From contig JAQFVV010000282.1 of NCBI GenBank assembly GCA_028023455.1, positions 1-64,000 on the forward strand: a DNA stretch of 64,000 bases, read 5' to 3'. The notes under the pieces were generated by a model. The model did not search any database. It saw only the letters and a list, made by a program, of their open reading frames with translations, and was not told where the DNA came from. The stretch is from Epiperipatus broadwayi. Its lineage: Eukaryota; Onychophora; Udeonychophora; Euonychophora; Peripatidae. The translations under genes were made by a program, and so were the position numbers. Positions 1 through 14,802 of the stretch are shown here, one piece after another (within the stretch, counting starts at the first letter, position 1; each line of letters starts with the position of its first letter).

Positions 1-290
1 TAAAGCTTTTAGAACTAGACCTTGTAGGGTTTAAACTTGGATGCCCTACAGCTTTATTTATGATTATATAAAAATGTGATGATGATTTTGTTTTACACTT
101 TCTTACATGCACATTACTATAAATTTGGCTAGTGACCAAATTGTAATGGCACAATATATATATATTTAAAATAGATTTTTCAAAAACTTTTATTCCATCG
201 CACATTACAAACATAAATCCACGTTGTGTCTTTTCCACATGTCTTGGATTATATGCTTTAGTAATGTGTAATGGAGTAGGTTTTTTAAAA

Positions 291-2026
<1,736 letters not shown>

Positions 2027-2044
2027 GATTGTCTGTCTGTCTGT

Positions 2045-4207
2045 CCTATATAAAATAAAATACCTACAAAATTATTTGTATATAAAGCTACTCTTTTATA
2101 TTTCAATCAAAAAACTGGTTTTCATAGAAAATAAATACAGTAAAATAGCAGTGTTCAAAAATTAGAAGTCATATTTAACTCAAAAATCCTATGAGTTAAT
2201 AGATTTTATATAATATTTGATAAATTTTGCTAGCGCTATGTTTTTCTTTAGATTGTAACAAACTATAGAAAGTAATCATCCTTTGCTCACAAGCGCCTTT
2301 AAACATTGGTGTTCAATCTGCAAGGATACTCTCGCCTCATTCACAATATAGAGACTTTAAGGAAATAAGAACGACCGTCTTATTTCCGAACTCAAATTTA
2401 TTTATATAGGAAATTTAATCAGTCAATGGAAAATTTATTTTAGTGTACATTTCAAAAAAATAAAAAATTAAAAAACTGAATTTTTGTCTAAACAAACTAC
2501 AGAAAAGTCTTTAAACTTAACTTTAAAATGTATAAAATATATATAGAACTGTATAAATAAATAAATGTGTTTGTGTATATACAAAAATTTTGTATTCATA
2601 TTAAAATTTGTATTAGAAGATAATAAAACACATTTACATATTAATTAAATATTATAGATAGCACAAACTAAAATAAATATATCTCAACAATAATTAAATG
2701 TTAATTTCTATAGACACACCTATATAAATGTAAATACACAAAGATATTAAAAGAAGGCATTAGTAAACTAAATAATTTACAGATGCGTTAGCTCATATGT
2801 TTAAATTCATTCCATGTGGATATACGATCTTGAATTTAAATATATATATATAAAATTCCTTTTGTTTTCTTTCTCTCTTTTTTTTAAATTCATCACTATT
2901 CTCAAATCATCAACTGAATGATCTCGTAAATTAAAATGTTTTGATATCAGTCTGTCTTCATTCTTATGCAAAATATCAAATCTATAGTTAATTATTCTAA
3001 TATAAATACATTGTTTGCTGATTAATCTACATAATGGTTCAAATATCTACTACACTCTATTAATTATATTAGACTTACACTTTTATAATTGACATAATTA
3101 GAGATATACCATTTAAAAATATTACTAGTGCTTTGGACCCTTTTTGTTATAATAATCCTGTTTGCATCTAAGACATGATGAAAAACAATATTTTTCTGAT
3201 GCAGAATCTTTAAGTAATCTGTGATTTTAATATACAATCTCAGGTGTATTGGAAAAGATAGAATTTAAATAATCTGTAGAACTTGTTATGTTGAATGTTT
3301 TTCCAATATACAGTTAATGTTAGGTAAACCACTATTAATAGTAAGAAATAATGGTGGAACCTGTAACTATTCTTGTTCTTTTTAGGTAAAAAGAAGTTCT
3401 TTTCTTTCATTTATTGATGTTTTTGTTACTATATTATCCAACAACATTTTATGATATCCCATATTTATCAGTCTATCATATTGAACCATGTTGTGTTGTT
3501 AAAGAAATTTCTCATTATTACAAATCCTTTTAATCTTAAAAATTGACTATAGGGGATATTAGACTTTAAAAGTTTTGGATGATTACTATGAAAATGTAGA
3601 TAGCAATGGTTATCAGACCGTTTTCTATATGCAGTAGTAGTGAGATCTTTATTTGTGTAAATTTCAACATACGAAAATGGGCAATTGTTTATGAAAAATT
3701 AATTGTAAAATTTAAATTTTTTTAAAAATTGTTTATAAATTATCTAGAAGGCAATTATATAATTTAAGAATCTATGAAGTTCAACTTCATTATGTGACCA
3801 TATCATGAGAATATAAAGCACATATCTAAGTCAAATATAAGGTTTCAGCATAGCAATTTTAAATATTAGAGGATTCTAATTATAGCATTAAAATGCTTGC
3901 ATAACTTGATGCCATTTTTATACCTATTACAGTATCATGTTTATATAAATAATATCAAGAATTGAAAGTAAAAAAAAATATTTCTTAATATATATATATA
4001 ATGCACCATTAAGATGCATATCACCCTTTTTGTAGACAAAGTATACATTGTAAAAAAAAAAAAAATTATTCACTTGATATACCCTTATAACAGAAGTCAT
4101 AATAGTGTCATACACAATTCAAATTTTTTTATACATCAAAATAGCTCATTACTTTATTCAGAAGTCAATAACCATTATTTTCATATGTATTCATAGATCT
4201 AACCATA
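2045..4207. other. AT-rich spacer, no gene seen
   Basis: Low-complexity AT-rich sequence with short poly-A, poly-T and TA runs. The only structured item is a dispersed repeat at about 2305-2385. No open frame with recognisable protein similarity and no convincing splice-bounded exon was found. Confidence 0.6.
2305..2385. repeat. Dispersed repeat, partner at 11943-12025
   Basis: Shares an ordered set of blocks with 11943-12025: a 'gtcaatc/gtcagtc'-like start, 'gatact', a shared 'aatatagagact' core, then 'aagagcaaccat/aagaacgaccgt'. The two copies are in the same orientation and diverged. No coding content. Family unknown; it may be part of a larger old SINE. Confidence 0.5.
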
Positions 4208-4262
4208 CATGTTATATATAGAGCTTGCAAACAGCTCTTAACAAGCTTTATATATAACATTT
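4208..4262. repeat. Short inverted repeat (hairpin)
   Basis: The left arm 'atgttatatatagagcttg' (about 4208-4226) is mirrored by 'caagctttatatataacat' (about 4242-4261), with one inserted base, around a loop of about 16 bases. It may be a tiny MITE remnant or a chance palindrome in TA-rich DNA. Confidence 0.5.
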
Positions 4263-4908
4263 GTAAATATGAGTTTTATTAAAATTAGGTCATGTGACAT
4301 CTGACTTAACCTTTTATCATCTAACCATACAATATGTTTTTTTCTTTACATTTATATTTTTGATTTTTCTTGTTAAATAATTATTTCAGAAGTTAACTTT
4401 GATTTAGGCATAGGTATGAAATGAATATCTCCTAAATACAGGTATTTCAATGTAAACTACAATGAATGAATAATGTCATAAATGAGCTTCTGAGAATAAT
4501 TTATTTGTTGTCATCATAATTGTTTTAATTTTTATTTTATATTTAGCAAAGGTTTTACAAAAATAAATATGCAAATATTAATTATATTAGCTTTTTATAA
4601 AAATTCTTGATAAATAAATTTAATTAGATGGTCATAATCCATAGCAAATGTTAACCATAATGAAACACTTCTTTTCTATTTTTTTTTTAAATATTTGCAT
4701 AAATGTCCAGAACATTTATGCAAAGTAGTCTATATATTTTAATTTTAGCTTTTATTCATGCTTAGCATGCTTTTGATATATAACCTATCACAATCATAGC
4801 ACTTTTACTTTTTTAGTGTTCGGAGTCTATTTGCTTTTTAAAAAATAAAATACAACTTGATGCAGGAGATATTGAAATAGTTGTTTGATAAAATTAAGAA
4901 AGAAGTAT

Positions 4909-5260
4909 TAATATTTACTAAGGTAATAAATCTCAAATCATGTGCGCTTGAAAATGTGAAGGTAGGGACCTCTACAGGTCTTAACCACAAGCTTATGCCT
5001 TTTATATATAAATAGGTGAAGCTGAAGTGGTTAGATCTGAGAGTATGAAGCTATTCAATACTTCACTGATTAAGTCCATAATTCTTATTACACATTATTA
5101 CTGCGAAAACTTTCAATTTACAATGTGTTAATGGAAAGATCTTATAGTTAGAAATATATTACGAAAATTTAAAGTTGTAATTACAAATTTATTTAAAACA
5201 CATTGATTATGTAAGTAATATTTACTAAGGCAATAAATGCTGAAAAGCCCAAATAATGTT
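4909..5260 (+). repeat. Satellite-like unit, family also at 54.4-55.1 kb
   Basis: Begins with 'taatatttactaagg' and contains 'gtagggacctctacaggt', an 'aaataggtgaagctgaag' block and 'gaagctattcaatacttcac'. The start motif recurs at 5216, giving one complete unit of about 307 bp and the beginning of the next. The same ordered blocks occur in tandem at 54428-55060, about 49 kb away. No coding potential. Confidence 0.8.
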
Positions 5261-8190
5261 CAGTATGTTTTTTTTTAAAAAAAAACACATTGATAATAAT
5301 GAATTGAAAGTACCTAACAGTCTTAAATAATATAATGACTATGTTTAAAAAAAGATTTTAAATAAATGTTTTATCAGTGCTTACATATGAATTCAGTTTT
5401 GATAATATAATACAAAGATTTTATACTATATGGAATACTATATATATGTACTGTATGCACATATAATGAAGCTAGTATATATAATCGAAAGCAAATATAA
5501 AAAAAAACTATTTTAGTTGAGTGGTTTTGAGAGACTTCTTGCTCTTATATTCATAGCTACTATAGTGCTTGCTGGAAAATAAACAATATTACTACTGATA
5601 TTATTGACAAAATTAAAAGACTGAATAGAATTGGTCTTTGACATATCATTAGAAAAAATGTTAATACATCGCTGACAAAGTTTTAAATAGAATCCTAAAA
5701 GGTTGTAAAAAATTCTAGAAAATATCAAGTGTAAGATAAATAAGATTAATGGAAAGATGTGAAGAAAAAAAGTAATAAACTAAAAGAATTGAATAACAGA
5801 TAGAGATTTTTATATTACATTAGATAGGTGATGGATAAAAATGATGATGGGAAACTGACAAATGGCAATCAATGCTTTTATTACTATTGTATCAATATAA
5901 ATAAATATAGTTTTGCCTTACATGGATTAGCTAATAAATTATAAGAATTGTGAATTAAAAATCGAATGATTACTAGATTGGTTCCCAGTTTAACTTGTCA
6001 CATTGATGTCTCAAATACCCTGTGTATATTTTAATTCTATTCTAGTCATCAAATCTTGAAGTAAACTAATTTAACAAATAATTCACCAAATAAAAAATAA
6101 TTTATTATCAATACTTTTATAGGTTTAGTAAAACTCTTTACAAAATAATATATCTAAAGATTATAATCTTTATATGAATTTTGAAAAATCACAATTCTAA
6201 ATATTTTAGTAATCTGGCAAAAGGTTTCCACACATATTATTATATCATATATAAAATTTTATTAAATATAAAATGTTAAATGACTTGTAAATATACACAT
6301 ATAATCCCAATCAATAATGCAAACAAAGTATAATTTTATAAATAAATTTTAGCTGGGAGCCACATAGACTAATATCTTCTGTCTACAATTGAATAATTGT
6401 CCCAATCAATAAAACTCAAACCAAAATTAAAATATTTAAAGCACTGAAAGAACAAAACTAAAACTGTTATATAATAATAAAATCATTAAATTAAAATAAT
6501 ATTGATTCATTTTTAAAAAAATCTTTATTGCAGCAAGTAATATTAAAAAAACAAATTAATAAGAGCAATTATGCTGATAGCATATTCAAATGTAAATTTT
6601 GCTTAAATAGTTAGAAGATAAATTTACCTTTAAACTAATATACATATAAATTACAGAACTAATATTAAAAATATATATTTTAAAAAATTAACTTTATATT
6701 ATTTATAAGTTTCTTATTTTTAAACTCAATATTACTCTTAATAAAATTGACATTATATTCTTAACCTACTACACAAAATCATTCACAAGCATATAAATAA
6801 AAAATATTTCTCTGCCTATATATTGATAAAATTAATACAAATGTTCTATGAGATAGATGAATTCAGAAAATAAATCATTCTGGATCAAAGCTCAATTTAT
6901 CATTTATGGTGCTGAATGATATATGATCTCCAAGTGATTGTTATTCAGATTCTTAATTAAGCTAATAAAAATACTAATCTCAAAAATAAATTATTCTTCA
7001 ATAGCAAAAATCATAAAATAATACTCAAAAATATTTAATGTAATACATTTAAACATTAATGTTATGGATAATAGTGATTGTTTTGAAATAGAAGATATCA
7101 CATTAACCCAACTGAAGAATGTATAATTTTACATTGAGAGTATGAAGAAGATTAAAAGTTATTAAAAGAAATGACAGTAGAATAAAAAGGATATACTTCC
7201 TTTAATTTTTTAGTCTATTGTTTATAATAATCACAGTCTATCTAAAAAAAAAAATTAACAAAATATGTTAGAATGTTTTTGTTTGTTTTGGTTCAACATG
7301 AATTAGCTTTTAATAGTTAAAAGTATTAAAAACAACTTTGAAAAATAGAAGTAAACAACATAATATATAAACCATAAGTGTGAACTATTAATAGATTATT
7401 TTATGTAAATGGCATTATGATATCCTCATATTTAGACAATCTAATAAAATATCAACACTTTACTGTCACGGTCAAGGAAAAATTACAATTACTAAGAAAG
7501 TTTCCATTTACAATCTAATTGTACTGTTGCTTTGAGAAAAGATTGACATATTCTATTGGTTTGTTTAAGCATGAGAACTGTAATGATATAATTTAACCTA
7601 TTGTGTATATGTAGATGTATATATTATTTATGTATGCTTATTAATTTTTAAGAAGATATACTAAACTAATTTTTAATTAAAAGTACTATAGAAGAATGCA
7701 ATCTTATGTACTTATATATGCATATTATAAGACAGGTATACTGGGTGTATATATGGTTTTATTTATAAAAACTATGTATTGTAAACAATGCATCATAAAC
7801 AAAGCATACATTATTTGTTAATTCATACTATCTGCTAGGTATTCCCAATAAAATATAATGGATGAGAGAATTCTAGCATTGTAAAGTATATGAAGCAAAT
7901 TAAAGTGATAGAAACTGTTGAAAATATTTTTTACCATTTTTATAATATTTTATCTATTGCCATATTGATAAAAAAAATTAAGTCGATCTCCACAGAATAT
8001 ATGTGTATATTTAGAATTCAGCTGTTTTTATAATACAGAGATCAATCTTCTATGAAACATAAAAACTTTATTTTTTTTAAAATACCTCTAATATTCATAT
8101 TAAATTTTTAAAATCTGATTACAGACAAATAATTTAAAAAATAGACAGCATTCTATGTTTATAAATCTGATTTACATAAATATAGATTTA
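5261..8190. other. AT-rich spacer, nothing recognised
   Basis: About 2.9 kb of AT-rich DNA with frequent stops in all frames. It contains short poly-A and TA runs but no repeat family or coding similarity that I could recognise. Confidence 0.6.
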
Positions 8191-8370
8191 ATATAAGGGA
8201 TTCAAACTCAGACTTTCACACAACCATCAACTCTCCATGCTATCTCATATTGCTGACCCACCTGATATTATTTATCTTTTCAACATGTGTATGATCAGGT
8301 GTGTCAGCAATATGAGATGGCATGGATAGTTGAGGGTTGTGTGAAAGTCTGAGTTCGAATTCCTTATATT
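8191..8370. mobile_element. Palindromic SINE-like foldback element, short form
   Basis: About 180 bp that folds back on itself. The left arm (8191-8270) carries 'gactttcacacaaccatcaa'; the right arm (about 8293-8370) is its reverse complement. The loop is about 20 bases. Each arm, read outward from the centre, has an A-box-like 'atgagatggcatgg' and a B-box-like 'gagttcgaattcc', as in tRNA-derived Pol III promoters. It is the shortest copy of a family also seen at 12.3, 14.5, 25.0, 25.3, 43.2, 53.9 and 60.9 kb. Confidence 0.8.
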
Positions 8371-9357
<987 letters not shown>

Positions 9358-9721
9358 AAAGACCATATTTACATACGTGTGTTTAGCATTGTTTCATTTT
9401 ATTACAGATGACAGTGCTTTCTAACTAAATTCCCAAATTAATTTTAAGATATCAAGCATAAACTACTATTTCCTAACCAAAACAAAAACATTTTAATATT
9501 TTGAATCCAAATCAAGTTGTTCCTATAATTATATATATTTGATCTTATGATAGAAAGTATAATTAAAATCCCTAGATTAATAATAACTTTAGTTTTTTTT
9601 TTTATTATTTTGGGGTCTAAAAGAATACATCTATAATCTTATTTTTCATTAAACATATGACGATAAGATCAATTTTCTTTGCTTTACTCAAGATTTATTA
9701 GCTTTTTTCCATGTGTCAAAA

Positions 9722-9797
9722 TATCGACCAGGAAGCGAACCTGTGAATCTGGGACAACTGCTTATAAGGCAGCTGTTCTGACCACTCGACCATCAAT
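9722..9797 (-). repeat. tRNA-like SINE head, diverged
   Basis: Read on the minus strand it has a D-arm-like 'tggtcgagtggtcagaacag' and a T-arm-like 'aggttcgcttcctggtcga', matching in order the better copies at 26376, 26818 and 47120. The acceptor-stem ends are eroded and pair poorly, so it is not a functional tRNA. Confidence 0.65.
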
Positions 9798-10299
9798 TTT
9801 TGACATCAGATTTATTAGCTTTAAGCAAATTAGTTAAAAAAGTTAATTTGAGAAAGTTTATAAAATAGTCCGATAAAAATTTGATTGTTTTAAAATGACT
9901 TAATAAGAATTAAGTCATATTAAAAAAGCTAAATCAAGTTATTTTATAAAATTTCTTTGTATTAAAAATACTTCTTTGAAATGTGGGGGGGGGGACAATT
10001 CTTTGATTAAAATTTTTTCTCACATTCCTTTCATTAGAAATAATGATAATGTATTAAAAGTATATAGTGATGAAAATTATATTGCTGATCTTTTTAATAA
10101 TTTCTTGATGTCCAGAAATGAAGTAGAAAGAATTTCTTTTACTAGGATAATAAATGTAAACAACAATAGATATGCAATGTTTATTTATATATACAGCTGG
10201 GTCTCGATTTATGCAGATTATTTTAATGCAATTTTGAAGTTATGCGGTTCTTGTTTCTTCTTAATATCTTTGTATGCCATTTTCTTTTATGTGATAAAA

Positions 10300-10425
10300 A
10301 TTATTAGATCAGAAGTCAAGCTCTGATAATGCACTATTACTTTAAATATTATAAATTTCACACATTCACACATGATATTTAAAGTAATAGCGCATTATCA
10401 GAGTTCGACTTCCATCTAAATAATT
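10300..10425. repeat. Imperfect palindrome (hairpin)
   Basis: The left arm contains 'ctctgataatgcactatta' and the right arm 'aatagcgcattatcagag'; outer parts ('agatcagaagtc' and 'gacttccatct') also pair. Arms of about 50 bp flank a loop of about 22 bp. A B-box-like 'gagttcgacttcc' lies in the right arm, so it may be a tRNA-derived foldback related in structure to the 8.2-kb element. Confidence 0.7.
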
Positions 10426-10700
10426 TCAATATTTTTAGCACTTTATAATAGTACTGTAATAGATTTTATGCAATAAAGAAGCTCATAATTAACTTAAAAT
10501 CAGGATTTCCCCATTTTATATACACACATTAAATTTTACAAGATCATAATATAAATCTGTTCAAATGTTATAAATGCCTATACTATGCATGTTGTTGTTT
10601 TTTGCATTTTAAATAACATTCTAATTTTGCTTTTTAAAAAAAGGGTACATAATCAATTAATCATTTAGTGTCTGCAAGTTTATTTTTAAAAGGTGACTAA

Positions 10701-10889
10701 TAGTGGTGGGCACAATTAAATTTGACAAAAAAATTAACAATTTAAAATTTACGTAATGTGATGTGAAATTAATGTGATGTGAAACAATGAAATTTGATTT
10801 TTAAACAGAAGTGAAAATTAAAAAAGTAAAGACAAAAATAAAAATTTAATTTTTAATTGTTAGTTTTAATTAAATTTTGCCCAACAGTG
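10701..10889. mobile_element. Small hAT-type MITE
   Basis: About 189 bp with imperfect terminal inverted repeats: left 'tagtggtgggcacaattaaa', right end reading inward 'cactgttgggcaaaatttaa'. It is flanked by 8-bp near-duplications, gtgactaa (10693-10700) and gtgagtag (10890-10897). An 8-bp target duplication and a TIR core of this form are known hAT features. No internal coding. Assignment is by TIR and TSD only. Confidence 0.55.
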
Positions 10890-10897
10890 GTGAGTAG

Positions 10898-11942
10898 GTG
10901 TCTTTTTATTATCATAAGTCTAAGTTTTTATTTTTATTTTAAACTTTTAGTTTACCCTAATGGAGAGGAAAAAATATCTAAAAAATGAATTTCTTTGGAA
11001 ACAAAAATTTCAATTTTAGATCACTTAGTGAAATGGGAAGGATGAACAGTGATTGGAAAACATTTTAGTTTGGGTGAGTCCACTATAAAAGCAATTAAAA
11101 AATGAAGTTGGCACTAGTTGTATTTTCTCTTGTGACAAATTTGATTTCTTACCAGTTTACAAATGAATCTGCATATTGTCAAATAGTGATAATAATTAAA
11201 ACACTGTAGATGTATAAAAAAATGTAAAATACTGTAAATTATGCATAAAAATATATTGTTTTGAATAAAATTAAATACTACAGTTAATAAAAAAAAGTAA
11301 AAAAAAGTTTGTCTTGTATCAATTCTTTTTCAAATTTGAAATTTTTTACTAGTCATATTTTATTTCCTCATTTTTTTATGTGAATTTTAAAGTAATTTTA
11401 TGTCATTGCTTTGCTTTTATGTGATTTTTGAAAATTATGGTACATATCCCCCATTGTTCAAGGTAAGTTAAGTCTATTTTTGTGCAATTTATTTTGTGTG
11501 CATTTTCTGAGGAATCTATCTACCACATAAAATGAGACCCAAGTGTATATCATTTTATTCACAAGAAGAAAATGTAGATATAAAAATTATAACTGAAAAA
11601 GCTTAAAATATGTAATTATTTGCATAATAACATATTTAGTTTACATTAAAAATGTTTACATGTTTTCAAATTTCAGACTATTAACTTGATAAAAAAATAA
11701 AAAAATTGAATGCTGGATTTGAGTTACATTAAATCAATTATAGTCAGTCCAAGTTTTTTACAGATGAAGATAAATAGAAATGTAAACATGATATTTAATA
11801 TCTATTGTTCATTCAAATTTGCAATTAGATAGTGCTGAAATAAAAGTAATCTTAGCCACATATTTAGCCTTATGACACAAGTAGTAGGAGAAAGTATTTC
11901 CAATTTTAATATATGGCTGTACTGATCTTATAATAGTTCAAT
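10898..11942. other. AT-rich spacer
   Basis: No gene seen. A segment near 11480-11560 faintly resembles the reverse complement of 10190-10270 (shared 'gggtctc'), possibly two old copies of an unidentified repeat. Confidence 0.4.
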
Positions 11943-12025
11943 GCTGTCAGTCGAGTACTGAAGATACTTTCAAACCCAGACAAAATATAGAGACTTTTGA
12001 AAGGATAAGAGCAACCATCTATAAT
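11943..12025. repeat. Dispersed repeat, partner of 2305-2385
   Basis: Same ordered blocks as the copy at 2305-2385, including 'aaatatagagact' and 'aagagcaaccat'. Diverged, same orientation, non-coding. Confidence 0.5.
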
Positions 12026-12261
12026 AAAGGTAGAAATTCTTTCTTCTTAATTATATATGATCTCTGCATTTAATAAATAACATTGAATATTATCTATTAT
12101 AAGCATATCTCTGTTTAAATTTATGAGTATTATATGTTATTAAGAGAAATTCACTTTGCTTTAGTGTCATATATAATTTGTGTTCATAGTGTGGTTCTGG
12201 AGTAAAATGAAAAACAAAGATTGATATTAGTTTTATAAGTTAACATAAGCAAAGATTAATT

Positions 12262-12553
12262 TAGGAGATTTGAACACCAACTTTCAAGCTTCCTTCAGCT
12301 ATCCATTTTATCTCATATAACTGATACACTGACAACACACATGTGAGAAATATAAATAATCTCCAATATACATAATTCATACTGGACCAACACTCACCAG
12401 TTGGTCCAGATCATCATCTCCCACATATATAGCAAATCTTCACACTTTAATGGACATGTTTCAATCTACTCCACTCTCCAGATTATTAGCCATTGAAAAT
12501 CTAATGATGATATACCAAATTCCTTGTTGATGCCAATATTATTGCCATGCCCA
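12262..12553 (-). mobile_element. Palindromic SINE-like family, one arm plus centre
   Basis: Read on the minus strand it ends with a B-box-like 'gtgttcaaatctcc', preceded by 'atgagataaaatgg', and contains 'ggtccagtatgaattatg' and 'ccattaaagtgtgaag'. It keeps the central segment ('catcattagattttcaatgg' and 'aataatattggcatcaac') also present at 25278-25590, but the second arm is missing, so it is a half element. Confidence 0.7.
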
Positions 12554-13271
12554 ATATATATATATCTTCTTAGTTTTAAAAATAAAAAGTTTTATAGTTA
12601 TTACACAACCAAAGACACTAAAATTTCATTTCTGTCATAGAGTCAAAGATGCATAATGATATATGGAGTTTGGCATGGCTTTAAAATGTTAAAATAGTTT
12701 TAAATTTCAGGCTGTTAAGTGATGATAAAAAAGAATCAAAATGTCTTCTGGATACTTCTTTAGGTTCAAAAGATCCAACTGCATTAAATACAAGTTTCTT
12801 ACTAATAAGTCTATAAAATAAAAACTGTGTGCCTACAATAGAGCTTAATGTCAAGATAATATCCACATTCATTAATTATTTCTAATATCATGTTAAATGT
12901 AAATAAAAATGGTTGTGTAGATTATACCAAAGAGATTAATTTATAGTTTTATTAGCTGTATTATTAGAGGTTATCTTATTACATTATAAGGGTTCTAATA
13001 TGTTTAAAATTATTATATATATATATATGTATATATACGTCACATGTGTGTGTTTTAAATAATATACAAAAGAGCAAGAGGTTTTTACAAGTTTCATAAG
13101 GAAAATGAAAGAAAAAAAAGCATAGTTTATCTGGGTATCGAACCTTATGGTTGGAAGATTATTATTTTTCATTTGTTTTATATTGTAGTTGAAAGTAATT
13201 AAATTTTCATTTTGATCCTTACTAACATTTAGAATAACATACATTTGGATTGTATATATTTATAATTTTAG

Positions 13272-13432
13272 TTATGTTTGTGTTTATGCGATTGGATATT
13301 GTTCGAGACTTTATGCTTACTGCCTATGACAAGGACATGGTAAATGGCGAGTATGTTTACATTACAACGGAACTTTTCCGGAGTGATTACTTTGGCAATA
13401 TGTCAGCTATCCGAGATGATGAAAATGACGAG
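13272..13432 (+). CDS. Exon of a natriuretic-peptide-receptor-like ligand-binding domain
   Basis: A 161-bp exon bounded by an acceptor (pyrimidine-rich 'tataattttag', AG at 13270-13271) and a strong donor (GAG|GTATGT, GT at 13433). It starts with two bases completing a split codon and ends in phase 0, giving 53 whole codons. The product has the ANF-receptor (periplasmic-binding-like) pattern: a hydrophobic strand MFVFM, then DIVRDFMLTAYDKDMVNGEY, then VYITTELF and an acidic tail ending DDENDE. In natriuretic peptide receptors and receptor guanylate cyclases the same order occurs: strand, 'R-x-x-M/L-x-A', 'M-x-N/S-G-D/E-Y', then 'ELF'. The gene would be a single-pass membrane receptor; whether it has a cyclase domain cannot be told here. 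The exon has visibly more G and C than its surroundings. I did not recognise other exons, implying introns longer than the flanks examined or exons too short to spot. Function is inferred from family resemblance. Confidence 0.72.
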
Positions 13433-13885
13433 GTATGTATAATATGTATATTTCCATGATTATTTTACGTATTATCTAATTTCAAAATATTACAAATAAA
13501 ATGCTTGTCTGAAAGTTTGCCATAATGAATTTTTATTTGAAAGTCTATGTTGAATTATTTTCATCAGGAAGTTTAATTATTGAAGTCTGAATTAAAAAAA
13601 AAAACATTTAGCAATTAAATTAAATGACAGAAATAGTCTAACATGATTCCAGATCAAAAGACAAATGCTTCTTTTTAATTTTAATTGTTATTATTCTAAA
13701 CAATTTATCAGACATTAGACTTTTTAATAATTATTTAATAAGCTTTGTTTTAATGTAAGATTTTATTTTATAAGCAGAAAACATGATTTCATCACTGTAC
13801 ATATATATCACTTTTTCTCACTAGTGGTAAATCTGCATTAACATTTTTTATATTACTAAATATCACATGACCAACATTTCTTAAA

Positions 13886-14065
13886 ATCTAGGTCCAGTGC
13901 TCTCTGATCCAAGACTCCTCATTGATGAAATCCACAACCTAGAAGCTAGTCTGGGGGTATTGGATGAGTAGGCACTAGGTAGAGATTTTATGTCAAGACT
14001 TCTGACATCCATTGATTACTCTGGCTTGCACTTAGTGGCACTACTGTATGGAGAGTTTTTCCCGT
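13886..14065 (+). repeat. Dispersed repeat B, copy 1
   Basis: About 180 bp sharing ordered blocks with 21735-21902: 'atctaggtccagtgctctc', 'cctcattgatgaaatccaca', 'actagtctggggg', 'ggcactaggtagaga', 'catccattgattact' and a final 'tactgtatggagagtttt'. Same orientation, moderately diverged, no stable open frame. Family not recognised. Confidence 0.7.
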
Positions 14066-14493
14066 TTTAATAATATTTTTTATATCATTGTTTATCTAAA
14101 ATTGAAAGATTATTGTTATGTATAAAACAAGATGAAACTGTAGTTAACATAAAATGAAATATATAATGTTAATTATTTACAACATATTATGCTTAACAAG
14201 TTCTTTATATGACTGATTATAATCATAATTCAGTGTATGTTAAATAGAATATTTAAAGATAAATAGAATAGAATAATTAGGCAACAATGTTCTACAGCTA
14301 AGCAATAATGCTAAATCATTATCAGTGATAATTTACTATTACTTGCCATTTTTTTAAGAATAATTTACTTTAGAAAATGAATTTTAGAGATAAATCACTA
14401 AAAAGTGTAGCAAAAATAAATACAGCCTAATATTTAATTACATAATTAATATAATATTTTAAATACAAGTATATTTTATATATCTGGAATCTA

Positions 14494-14655
14494 GATGTAA
14501 TATAGGGGATTTGAACACAGACTTTCAAGCTCCCTTCAACCATCCACTTGATCTCATGTAACCTATACCCATAACCACACATAAAAATGATTTCCAATAT
14601 ATATATATATATATATATATTATGCTGAATCAGCACTCATCAGTTGGTGTAGTAA
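14494..14655 (-). mobile_element. Palindromic SINE-like family, end fragment
   Basis: On the minus strand it ends with 'gtgttcaaatcccctatatt' (B-box-like), preceded by 'atgagatcaagtggatgg' (A-box-like), as in a tRNA-derived promoter. An internal (TA)n block has expanded inside it near 14598-14620. The open frame through this area is not a gene. Confidence 0.7.
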
Positions 14656-14708
14656 TTTTTTTAAAAGTGACTTCAATTTTGCTTTATTAGTTTTAAACAT
14701 ACATTTGA

Positions 14709-14720
14709 TAACTGTTATTT

Positions 14721-14787
<67 letters not shown>

Positions 14788-14802
14788 GTACAAATAACAG
14801 TT
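14709..14802. repeat. (TA)n tract flanked by 17-bp inverted repeats
   Basis: 'taactgttatttgtacta' precedes and 'tagtacaaataacagtt' follows a TA run at 14725-14784, so the whole is a perfect palindrome. It could be a minimal MITE whose centre has expanded as a microsatellite. Confidence 0.8.

Noticed and set aside
9976-10326. 116-codon open frame
   Set aside because: It starts beside a run of G, has AT-biased composition and runs into a palindromic repeat; no motif was recognised, so a gene call is not supported.
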